From Nocardia nova (GTDB taxonomy: Bacteria > Actinomycetota > Actinomycetes > Mycobacteriales > Mycobacteriaceae): a stretch of DNA of 64,000 nt. The notes under the pieces are model-generated. The model saw nothing but the letters and a program-made list of their open reading frames with translations. It was not told the origin of the DNA and did not search any database. How positions within the stretch are numbered: the stretch's first letter is position 1; every line of letters begins with the position of its first letter. The position numbers and the translations under genes were made by a program. The stretch is from positions 62,001 through 126,000 of the forward strand of contig NZ_PSZE01000010.1 of the NCBI RefSeq assembly GCF_002933465.1. Reading direction: 5' to 3'. Below are positions 7,303 to 14,765 of the stretch, in pieces.

Positions 7303-8565
7303 ATGTCTGTCGACGCCACCGCCCTGCACCACCCCGACCCGCCCGACACCCACCGAATCCAACGCCGCGCCCTCACCGTGCTGGTGTCCGCGCAGATCCT
7401 CAGCGGCGCCGGGCTCGCGGCCGGGGTCACCGTCGGCGCGCTGCTGGCCCAGGACATGCTCGGCTCCACCAGCCTGGCCGGACTGCCCAGCGCCCTGGTC
7501 ACCGCGGGCTCCGCGCTCGCCGCCGTGGCGGTCGGGCGCATCTGCCAGGCCCGCGGGCGACGCCCCGGCCTGGCCACCGGATACCTGATCGGCGCGCTCG
7601 GCAGCCTCGGCGTCATCGCCGCCGCCGTTCTCGACAACCCGGTCCTGCTGTTCATCGCCCTGTTCGTCTACGGCGCGGGCACCGCGACCAACCTGCAAGC
7701 CCGCTACGCCGGAGCCGACCTCGTCGAGGTCTCCCACCGCGGCCGGGCCGTGTCCACCGTGCTGGTGGCCACCACCCTCGGCGGAGTCGTGGGCCCCAAC
7801 CTCGCCGCCCCCACCGGCAGCCTCGCCCGCACCCTCGCCATCCCCGTGCTGGCCGGACCGTTCATCCTCGCCGCGCTCGCCTACGCCCTGGCCGCACTCG
7901 TGCTCACCGTCTGGCTACGCCCTGACCCGCTGCTGCTCGCACGGCAACTCGACACCGCCGACATCGGCTCGGGCGACGCCACACCTGAGGCGCCGACCAC
8001 CTCTGCCGGGAAGGGTGTGGCCGCAGGTGGATTCGTGATGGCGCTGACTCAGCTGGTGATGGTGGCGATCATGACCATGACCCCGGTCCACATGCTCGCC
8101 CACGGCCACGACACCGCCGCAGCCGGCCTGGTGATCGCCGTGCACATCGGCGCCATGTACCTGCCCTCACCGATCACCGGGTGGCTCGTCGACCGCTACG
8201 GACGCCTCCCCATCGCCGCCGCCTCCGGAGTGACCCTGCTCGCCGCCGGCACTCTCGCCGCTCTGGCTCCTGGCGACTCCATCGCCGTCCTCGCCGTCGC
8301 CCTGGCACTGCTCGGGCTGGGCTGGAACCTCGGCCTCCTCGCCGGCACCGCCATCATCACCGACACCGTGCCGCTCGCGACACGCGCCAAAACCCAAGGC
8401 GCAGTCGATGTTTCCGTCGCCCTCGCCGGAGCTACCGGCGGCATGAGCTCCGGACTCATCGTCGCCGCCACCAGCTACCCCACCATGGCCCTCGCCGTCG
8501 TCCCCGTCGCCGCACTCACCGCACGACCACACACCCGCCACCCCTCTCCGGCTCCCGCGCTGTGA
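7303..8565 (+). CDS. MFS transporter
   Basis: A 420-residue major facilitator protein with about twelve hydrophobic segments in two halves joined by a polar linker near residues 210-230. The second half has a clear A-type loop motif (GWLVDRYGRLPIA). It begins 68 bases after the SQR-like gene on the same strand and may be part of that transcript. The sequence does not show what it carries. Context suggests export of a sulfur-containing or toxic compound, but this is only proximity. The C-terminus runs out in a short polar tail and the gene converges on the broken methyltransferase. Confidence 0.75.
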   Translation: MSVDATALHHPDPPDTHRIQRRALTVLVSAQILSGAGLAAGVTVGALLAQDMLGSTSLAGLPSALVTAGSALAAVAVGRICQARGRRPGLATGYLIGALGSLGVIAAAVLDNPVLLFIALFVYGAGTATNLQARYAGADLVEVSHRGRAVSTVLVATTLGGVVGPNLAAPTGSLARTLAIPVLAGPFILAALAYALAALVLTVWLRPDPLLLARQLDTADIGSGDATPEAPTTSAGKGVAAGGFVMALTQLVMVAIMTMTPVHMLAHGHDTAAAGLVIAVHIGAMYLPSPITGWLVDRYGRLPIAAASGVTLLAAGTLAALAPGDSIAVLAVALALLGLGWNLGLLAGTAIITDTVPLATRAKTQGAVDVSVALAGATGGMSSGLIVAATSYPTMALAVVPVAALTARPHTRHPSPAPAL

Positions 8566-8618
8566 CTGACAACCGCACGAGCCCTTGGGAATCCGACCCG
8601 ACAGCCGCCGGGCTCGCA

Positions 8619-9025
8619 TCAGCGTCGGCTGGCGGTGTGGCGGCGCAATCGGAACGCGGTGGTCGGCAGCCAGTTGACGCCGCCGTCTTCGCCGAGCAAC
8701 TCCCACCCCGAAAACCGTTGGCGCAGTTCATCGCCGGTAACGGTGTGCTCGGGCTTGCGATCGGTCAGGAACCCGTAGAGCAGCAGCATCGCCCCTGGCG
8801 CGGCGGCCTCGGTGACCGCGTGGGCGTAATCATCACGCAGCGCGACCGGGAACAGGCTGTGGTAGCAACCGATATCCAGCAGCAGATCGAACGGCCCACC
8901 CAGACCCAGCTCCGGTAGCCGGGTCACATCCCCCTCGATCAGCCTTGCCTCCACACCCGCCGACCGCGCCTTGCCTCGCGCGGCCGCCACCGCACGGCCG
9001 ACCAGATCGATGCCCGTGGTGTCCC
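8619..9025 (-). pseudogene. class I SAM-dependent methyltransferase, N-terminus lost at the IS110 junction
   Basis: The minus strand reads the C-terminal two thirds of a small methyltransferase: GIDLVGRAVAAARGKARSAG, then EGDVTRLPELGLGGPFDLLL, DIGCYHSLFP and GAMLLLYGF. Recognisable sequence starts about base 9025, where it meets the left end of the IS110 fragment, and an in-frame stop follows at 9045-9047. The N-terminal glycine-rich SAM-binding motif is absent, so the product should be inactive. The missing part was not found on the far side of the element, which means the insertion was followed by deletion. Confidence 0.75.
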
Positions 9026-9029
9026 CGTT

Positions 9030-9720
9030 ACCTTGTTCGTGGGCTCAAGACCGGGCCCACGGTCACCGGGCCTGGTATGACTTCTTCCCCCAGTCGAACG
9101 CATGATCCGGGGGGTGGTGTCGCCGGGTACCGGTGGCGTCGACGGACCGCTGATGGGGACAGGGCCGCTACTCAGGTCTCTTCGTAACGTGGGTGCCGGG
9201 CGTCGACGCTTCGATCGGTGACCGTTTCCGCCAGCGGTTTCTCACCTGACGAGGAAACACGAAGTGACACAGGCATATGCCGTGTTCTGCGGCATCGATG
9301 TCGGCAAGGGCGAACACCACGCCGTGGGCCTGGACCCGGACGGCAAACGACTCTTCGACAAAGCCCTGCCCAACGACGAAGCCCGCCTGCGGGCAGTGTT
9401 CGACCAGCGCGCTGCTCGAGGCCGGCTGTTGATCGTGGTCGATCAACCCAACACCATCGGCGCGCTGCCGGTCACCGTCGCCCGCGCCTGCGGTCACGAC
9501 ATCGCCTATCTGCCCGGGTTGTCGATGCGCCGCATCGCCGACCTCTACCCGGGCCAGTCCAAGACCGACGCCCGCGACGCCCACATCATCGCCGACGCCG
9601 CTCGCACCATGCCCCATACCTTGCGCCGGGTCGACACCGGCGATGAAACCCTGACCGAGCTCGGTGTCCTCGTCGGATTCGACGACGACCTCGCCGGCGA
9701 AGCGACCCGCACCAGCGACG
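9030..9720 (+). mobile_element. IS110-family element, 3' truncated
   Basis: It contains about 230 bases of non-coding left end and the first half of an IS110 transposase. The left boundary is set by the break in the methyltransferase near 9025-9040. The right half (the C-terminal serine domain and right end) is missing, and family similarity stops near 9716. IS110 elements have no terminal inverted repeats, so the exact ends cannot be read. Confidence 0.7.
9040..9263 (+). ncRNA. candidate bridge-RNA region of the IS110 left end
   Basis: In the IS110 group the non-coding end upstream of the transposase can encode a bridge RNA that pairs with donor and target DNA. This 224-base non-coding left end has several stem-forming stretches, for example CGCCGGGTACCGGTGGCG near 9122-9139, and GGTGA pairing with TCACC around 9217-9245. 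No loop has been matched to a target here, and with the element truncated it is probably a relic. Confidence 0.3.
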
Positions 9721-9905
9721 CCCGGCAACGAGCCACTGTGCCCGGAGGTATCGAAATCATGAGTGTGTCACCGAAATCGGTGAACTGCCATGTCTGCTCG
9801 CGTGGGCTGGGATGCGGGCGGGCAGTCGATCTCGGTCTCACCTGGGGTTCCCCTTCTGTTCCAGGGGTTTCGGTGTCGAGTCCGAAGGCGGTCGGGCGAG
9901 GTTGA
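9264..9905 (+). pseudogene. IS110 transposase, N-terminal DEDD domain only
   Basis: GTG 9264 follows a GAGGAAA ribosome site. Residues 8-24 (FCGIDVGKGEHHAVGLD), the VVDQPNT segment near 58-64 and SKTDARDAHIIADAART at 99-115 are the RuvC-like catalytic core of IS110 transposases, with Asp12, Asp102 and Asp105 among the expected acidic residues. Similarity continues to GEATRTS near residue 151 and then stops. The remaining 62 residues are unrelated filler up to a chance stop. The C-terminal domain with the catalytic serine is lost, so the gene is dead. Confidence 0.8.
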
Positions 9906-10336
9906 GGGCGCCGAGGCTGCGGCTCGGGCAGCCATGGCGCCACCCAACCTTTTTACCGAATGGCGGAGGTGTCGGATCCACCCGAATGTATTTCGGCACG
10001 GGCGTGGTGTACGCCGATTAGCCACCCGCGCTCGAAAAAATGGGTATCTCGAAATGCCACCTCGGCCAGCAACTGAATTATTCACCGGCGATAAGGATTG
10101 CCGGTAGATAAGTTCGGTTGCATCGAGAAGGAATGCAGTGCTGATAAACCGCCGGATTCGATCAGTGCACTGCGTTCCGGTGTGCGGATCACGCGTGACT
10201 CAGGGGTGTGGATGGCCCCTGGTCTGGTTTGCCACCACGCTGCGCCTACCAGCAGAATAGGAACTGAACAGCGCTTATGGCGATCGGGGAGAGGACCGGC
10301 CGTGGCCCCGGCGTGGGGAGCCGACCGGTTTCGCAA
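9906..10336. other. non-coding stretch after the IS110 fragment
   Basis: No supportable gene is seen on either strand. Just before it, CACCGA-AA-TCGGTG (9769-9782) is a perfect small hairpin that could be an element end. The sequence is somewhat richer in A and T than its surroundings, in keeping with leftover or foreign DNA. Confidence 0.4.
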
Positions 10337-10396
10337 TCACAGTCCGACGATGCCGAGCAGCGAGTGCAGCAGGTTCACAACGAAAGTGAGAATCAC
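10337..10396 (-). CDS. possible 19-residue hydrophobic membrane peptide
   Basis: A very short frame starts at GTG 10396 and stops at TGA 10337-10339. It encodes (M)ILTFVVNLLHSLLGIVGL. A strong purine-rich site (GGAGGGGGTGA, 10403-10413) lies 6 bases upstream. The peptide is almost wholly hydrophobic with one Asn, one His, one Ser and one Thr, long enough for a single membrane helix. It lies alone in a gap between mobile debris and a glycosyltransferase. It could be a type I toxin-like or small membrane peptide, or a chance frame. Only the ribosome site and the composition support it. Confidence 0.35.
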   Translation of the reverse strand: MILTFVVNLLHSLLGIVGL

Positions 10397-11008
10397 GGGT
10401 AATCACCCCCTCCGAGGACTTTGATGGTTTTTCCGAGTGGAGCTCCTGCCTGAGCCCGAGCCGGAACATTACACACAGCTTCCGGAAATCAAAAATCGCC
10501 CAGAAAGCCAAAACAATGACTCGCGAACACGTATTCCACGCGACTTCCGCACCGGCCTCACGCTTCGAGAAGGCTGCGATGAACTTTCGTTCCTGTGGAG
10601 ATCGCCACTATTAGTATCCGGTGCCGAAAAAACACAGGAAAATTGTGTGCGAAGTCTTTTGTTTCCCACCTCACCCGGCTGAGATCGGGGGCGTGGGGGG
10701 TGTTTGCGGGCCTGCGGTCGGTTCCGGCCCCCCTGCGGTGACCGGCCGGCCGGTGGGCGTCGCGCGAAGCAAACCGCAGGTGCTGGCTGGCGCGACCGGT
10801 CGGCATCCGGCACCGATCCATGCGCTGAGCAGCTGCGAATGACTGTGGCGCCGTGGCACTTCGGGCTTCGGCGACACGGTTGGACGGGCACGACGGTGGG
10901 GACCTGTGTCACCACGATGGTGCCGGGCGCTCGGGGGCGGCGCCGAAACGCGTGGCCGCCCAACCAGTGCGTGTCGTTTCCCTGTACCCATACAGATCAG
11001 GAGCTGTT
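10397..11008. other. long AT-enriched non-coding stretch upstream of the glycosyltransferase
   Basis: No gene recognised. The segment 10440-10680 has AT-rich runs (AAATCAAAAATC, CTATTAGTATCC, GGAAAATTGTG) unusual for this genome. It may hold promoters for both the small peptide and the glycosyltransferase. Frames running into the glycosyltransferase from about 10853 lack family similarity and are not counted as coding. Confidence 0.4.
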
Positions 11009-11965
11009 GTGCCCCTGCCAGATTCCATGCCGGTGCTGTCGGTGGCCGTGCCCGCGTTCAACGAACAACAGTCCATCGCCGCGGTGCTCGATCACCTGCT
11101 GGCGCAACAGGAGATCGACGAAATCGTGGTCGTCGACAACGCGAGCACCGACGCCACCGCCTCGATCGTCGCCGACTACAGCCGCGTTCATGACCGGATC
11201 GTTGTGCTCGACGAACCCCGCCCGGGAATCGCGTGGGCGCGCAATACCGGCTTCGACCACGCGCGCGGACAGATCATCGCGCGCACCGATGCCGACACCT
11301 TCGTCGCGCCGGGCTGGGCCCGCGCCATCCGCCAGCACCTCACCTCCCACCCCGGCACCGCCGCACTCACCGGCCCGCTCACCTTCCACGACTCACCCCT
11401 CGGCTTCTTCCTGAAAACCGCTGTGCGACTCCAGCAACGACGCGGCCGGCCCAGCCGCACCGTCGCCAACATGTTCGGCGCGAACATGGCCATCCGCGCC
11501 AGCGCCTGGCAGCAAGTGCGCGCGGACGTCTGCATGCGAGCCGACATCGTCGAAGACCTCGACCTCGCGCTGTGTGTGAGCAAACAAGGCCTGCGCATCG
11601 ACCGCCCCGTGCACATGCACGCCCGCACCTCCGCGCGCCGATACCGCACACCTCCGCGCCAGTGGTGGCGATACCAGCAGTGCGGACTACGCACCATCGC
11701 CAACCAGGGCTATCTCATCCAGCCCTCTCACCACGTGCTCATCGTGCGAGCGTGGCTGGCCTACACCATCCAATGGCCGATCTACCGGTTCTGGAACTTC
11801 GAACGCCGCCGCTTCACCCCGCACGCATCGCCGCCCCGCACCTCCACCGTGCACCACCTTCGCGGAAACAGCTGTCCCCACTGCACTGCCCGCCACGACG
11901 GGCACAACCCGGCAACACCGCGAGAACAGAGCAACAACGGATCCGATCTCGGCCTGACCGTGTGA
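11009..11965 (+). CDS. family 2 glycosyltransferase
   Basis: A 318-residue GT-A fold enzyme. VAVPAFNEQQSIAAVLDHLL and VVDNASTDAT form the nucleotide-binding part, RPGIAWARNTGFDHARG follows, and ARTDADT carries the DxD metal site. The later NMFGANMAIRASAW and DIVEDLDLAL agree with the acceptor-side region. It has no clear C-terminal membrane segments, only weakly hydrophobic stretches around residues 245-265. GTG 11009 has CAGGAG 5 bases upstream; ATG 11027 is the alternative. It is followed by a fragment of a second copy. Donor and acceptor are unknown. Confidence 0.82.
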   Translation: MPLPDSMPVLSVAVPAFNEQQSIAAVLDHLLAQQEIDEIVVVDNASTDATASIVADYSRVHDRIVVLDEPRPGIAWARNTGFDHARGQIIARTDADTFVAPGWARAIRQHLTSHPGTAALTGPLTFHDSPLGFFLKTAVRLQQRRGRPSRTVANMFGANMAIRASAWQQVRADVCMRADIVEDLDLALCVSKQGLRIDRPVHMHARTSARRYRTPPRQWWRYQQCGLRTIANQGYLIQPSHHVLIVRAWLAYTIQWPIYRFWNFERRRFTPHASPPRTSTVHHLRGNSCPHCTARHDGHNPATPREQSNNGSDLGLTV

Positions 11966-12100
11966 GAATGCCTATCCCACACGCTGCAGTGGCCGAGCTA
12001 CCGGTTTGGGGACTTCGAACGCCGTCTCGCCCGCTACCCCCAGCTCCACAACCGTGTCGGGTTCCTCCACCACACCAACCCATGTCCAGCGACGAACAAA
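11966..12100 (+). pseudogene. C-terminal fragment of a second GT2 copy
   Basis: Directly behind the glycosyltransferase stop and in the same frame, the translation reads HTLQWPSYRFGDFERRLARY. This matches YTIQWPIYRFWNFERRRFTP near the end of the intact gene (11763-11820) at most positions. There is no start codon and the rest is missing. This is the tail of a paralogous gene left after recombination or deletion. Confidence 0.65.
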
Positions 12101-12195
12101 CCCGCGCCGCCATCATCCGCATCACCAGCGCAACTTCCGGCCCGGCCTTACCGGCGTATTCCGGTCACATCGCGAACTACGTTGCGTCTGGGACC

Positions 12196-13083
12196 ATGTC
12201 CATCGTGACCAATCCGACGCCGAACACCAGCCCCGAAGTATCAGTCGGTTCCGTGCGTGTGGCAACCTTCAATGTCCTGTCGCCGCTGCTCGCCGACTGG
12301 CACGACCGGAGAAAGGTTGTGGCAGAGCAGTTACGGGCAGCTGACCCCGACATCGTCGCCCTGCAAGAAGTCGACGCCGGCGAGGACCGAGAACAGGGCA
12401 TCGCGGATCTGCTCGGCCCGGGCTGGCACGTCGCGTGGCACTCGCGGACAACACCCGATGGTGTCGGCTTGGCGCTGGCCAGCCGCTGGCCGTTCAACGA
12501 GATTCACGAGCACAGCCTGGGTGTCACCGACCGCGCGGCGGTGTTCCCGTGGTCGGCGGTGGTCGTCGCCGAGGTCCGCGCTCCGCAACCACTGGGGACA
12601 CTGCACATCGCCCACCACAAACCGGTCTTCCAGTTCGACTACGAACATGAACGCGAGTTGCAGGCGGTCGAGGCGGCCCGGTTCATCGAGGACGTACTCG
12701 ACGACCGTGACGACCACGTTGTCGTGGTCGGCGACTTCGACGCCACCCCGGACTCGTCGAGCGTACGGTTCTGGACCGGCCGCCAGTCACTGGAAGGCGT
12801 GAGCGTCAGTTATCACGATCCGTGGGAAATGCTGCGACCCAACGATCCCGGGCATACCTTCACCCCGGACAACCCGCTGGTCGCCCGCGGCGACATGTTC
12901 TCCGCCGCCGGACGGCGCATCGACTACGTGATGGTGCGCGGCGGGAGTTTCGGGCCGACGCTCGCGGTGCGGTCTGTCGAACTGATCGGTGTCCAGCCAC
13001 ACGGCGGGGTTCAAGCGAGCGACCACTACGGCGTAGTCGCCGAACTGACCGTTCCTGCCCGCCCTCCTGGAACCTGGAGCTGA
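12196..13083 (+). CDS. endonuclease/exonuclease/phosphatase family protein
   Basis: A 295-residue EEP-fold metal-dependent phosphoesterase. The blocks are in family order: RVATFNVLSPLLADW (Asn), DIVALQEVD (catalytic Glu), a central His region (LHIAHHKPVFQFDYEHERE), VVVVGDFDATPDS (Asp-x-Asn/Asp) and QASDHYGVVAEL (Asp-His pair) at the end. The family includes nucleases, phosphatases and sphingomyelinases, and the substrate cannot be told. ATG 12196 is chosen because upstream sequence is the glycosyltransferase fragment. No signal peptide is seen. Its neighbours give no functional hint. Confidence 0.8.
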   Translation: MSIVTNPTPNTSPEVSVGSVRVATFNVLSPLLADWHDRRKVVAEQLRAADPDIVALQEVDAGEDREQGIADLLGPGWHVAWHSRTTPDGVGLALASRWPFNEIHEHSLGVTDRAAVFPWSAVVVAEVRAPQPLGTLHIAHHKPVFQFDYEHERELQAVEAARFIEDVLDDRDDHVVVVGDFDATPDSSSVRFWTGRQSLEGVSVSYHDPWEMLRPNDPGHTFTPDNPLVARGDMFSAAGRRIDYVMVRGGSFGPTLAVRSVELIGVQPHGGVQASDHYGVVAELTVPARPPGTWS

Positions 13084-13221
13084 CAGCAACAACAACCGAT
13101 TGGATAACCGCGCCACCCATCGCTAAAGGTCACAGCGCCACCCGTGGCGGGCCACACGGCGTCGGTCGCCGCGGGCAGGCTCGCGACCATTCGCAAATCG
13201 CTCTGCACACATCGGCCACTC

Positions 13222-13364
13222 CACGGTTGTCGATCTCGGTCAACACCGTCTACCGGGCCAGCCGCGACGGCTACGAGAACTCCATCCTGCCCAACGGCTG
13301 GCACTCGTCCGGTGATCGCCAACCCAGCTTCTTCTGGATGCGCTGGGAGTTGTACCAGCCATAA
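13222..13364 (+). pseudogene. unrecognised C-terminal coding remnant
   Basis: The frame reading ISVNTVYRASRDGYENSILP and then WHSSGDRQPSFFWMRWELYQ before a stop has protein-like, aromatic-rich composition unlike the Arg/Pro-rich noise of other frames here. It has no plausible start. It may be the tail of a deleted gene. I do not recognise the family. Confidence 0.3.
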
Positions 13365-13380
13365 TGTAGGCGAAGAGGGG

Positions 13381-14145
13381 TCAGCGCATCATCAGGGTTC
13401 CGCCGTCGACGGGCAGGATCTGACCGGTGATGAAACGAGACCCCTCTCCGGCGAGGAACGCCAGCACGGGGACGAAGTCGCGCTCGATATCGCCGAGACG
13501 GCCACCCAGCGGCACAGACTTCGCCATCATCGCATCATGCTCACGGAGTTGTTCCGGGGACATCGCGGCGCGCGTTTTGTCGTACATGGGCGTCCAGATG
13601 GCAGGAGCGATGGCATTGACCGTTATTCCGTACTTGCCCCACTCCACCGCGATCGACCGCACCCACGCTACGACCGCCCCCTTGCTCGCGGCGTAGGCCG
13701 CCTTGTTCGGATACCCCTGTACGCCCGCTGCGGAGGCGAAGTCGATGATCCGGCCACCCCGCTCCTTCAAATACGGGAACACAGCCTGGTTCGTCAAGAA
13801 AGTGCCGGTCGCATTGACCGCCATCACCTTCTCCCACACCCCGGTCTCGATCTCTTCCGCCGCGCCGCCCGGGGCGATCCCCGCCGCGTGAATCAGGACA
13901 TCGAGCCCGCCGAGCAGCGCTGCCGCCTGCGCGATCGCACTGTCCACAGACTCCTTACGAGACACATCGCAGGCGACAAAGGCGGCGCCCGCGTCGGCAG
14001 CGATCTTCTCGCCCGCATCGGCCGTCAGATCCAGCGACACCACCTCGGCGCCCAACGCCGGGAATGCCCGCACCAGCCCCTCACCCATACCGCTGGCCCC
14101 GCCGGTGATGATCACTTTCCGGCCGGTCAATTCCGTTCCTGCCAT
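13381..14145 (-). CDS. short-chain dehydrogenase/reductase
   Basis: A 254-residue classical SDR. The NAD(P) motif TGGASGMGEG lies near residues 14-23. HAAGIAPGG occupies the NNAG position (with HAAG). The catalytic Ser lies in IIDFASAAGVQG, and YAASKGAVVAWVRS carries the Tyr-x3-Lys. The acidic residue in VVSLDLT at the end of strand 2 favours NAD(H). It is the most downstream gene on the minus strand of the catabolic region, 620 bases beyond the P450, and may oxidise a hydroxyl group installed by the oxygenases. The substrate is not known. Confidence 0.88.
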   Translation of the reverse strand: MAGTELTGRKVIITGGASGMGEGLVRAFPALGAEVVSLDLTADAGEKIAADAGAAFVACDVSRKESVDSAIAQAAALLGGLDVLIHAAGIAPGGAAEEIETGVWEKVMAVNATGTFLTNQAVFPYLKERGGRIIDFASAAGVQGYPNKAAYAASKGAVVAWVRSIAVEWGKYGITVNAIAPAIWTPMYDKTRAAMSPEQLREHDAMMAKSVPLGGRLGDIERDFVPVLAFLAGEGSRFITGQILPVDGGTLMMR

Positions 14146-14362
14146 GTCATACCCTTTCCGGGGCTTTACTCAGCCGTGAAGCGGCGGCGCAGCGGTTGTT
14201 TGCCCAACTCCCCAGCCTGGTCTTGGGCAGCCCCGGCCTGACCTCGAGCCGTTCAGGCAGCTTCTGCGTCATCAACCCGGCCTCCCCCGACTGCGCGACA
14301 ACATCGTGAGGATGGGCGTCCGCGGTCGGCTGCGCCGGCTGATCAGGGAGTTCCTTCACTCT

Positions 14363-14379
14363 AGTACAATAGGTGTACT
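14363..14379. promoter_or_regulatory. inverted repeat AGTACA-N5-TGTACT
   Basis: Two perfect 6-base arms (14363-14368 and 14374-14379) sit in the 620-base gap between the SDR and P450 genes. This is a good size for a TetR-family operator and lies about 220 bases upstream of the SDR start. Confidence 0.45.
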
Positions 14380-14527
14380 CATTAGGTGATAATGCATCCA
14401 ACCGCCGCAGCCGGAACCCGCCGCCGTCCCAGCTACCCGACCAAGCTGGCCGAAACACCTGGGACGCAACGAATGTGAGGACCACCTCGCCCCATCGACT
14501 TCCTAGCGACATAGCGATGCTGTCGCG

Positions 14528-14680
14528 GAAATGCTCTACATCGATCCGCAGACCTGTATCGACCGCAGAGCGTGCGCCGATGCGAGTCCGGCCGAGACTA
14601 TCTACGCCGACGACGAGTTGCCCGGCGGCCGCGAGCGCTTCACGGGTATCAATGCCGTCTCGAACGCCATCCCCTCGACC
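14528..14680 (+). pseudogene. decayed 7Fe/4Fe ferredoxin fragment
   Basis: EMLYIDPQTCIDRRACADAS followed by ETIYADDELPGGRERFTGIN lines up with the second half of actinobacterial FdxA-type ferredoxins, which read MLYIxPxECIDCGACEP and then CPVxAIYxEDDxP. Of the cluster cysteines only two remain here; CGAC has become RRAC and the Cys-Pro has become Ser-Pro. The N-terminal half is absent and a stop lies just upstream in frame. It cannot hold the cluster. Confidence 0.6.
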
Positions 14681-14765
14681 CGAAGGCCTTTCGACGACAG
14701 GGCGTCGAAAAGGCCGGGTACCGCCCCCGCGGCGCCGGGAACGTCGCGCCGGCGCCACACCGGGC

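Noticed and set aside
9768..10107. Overlapping frames of about 105 codons on both strands after the IS110 fragment
   Set aside because: Neither has a ribosome site or recognisable similarity. A resemblance to the N-terminus of other IS transposases was too weak to keep.
11233..12195. In-frame extension of the EEP-family gene back through the glycosyltransferase
   Set aside because: This part lies in another phase of an intact glycosyltransferase and is Arg/Pro/His-rich; similarity of the EEP protein begins after Met 12196.
14147..14362. Possible C-terminal P450 or regulator relic on either strand of the SDR-P450 gap
   Set aside because: Short stretches such as AAAQRLFAQLPSLVLG looked protein-like but no frame carried a recognisable motif.
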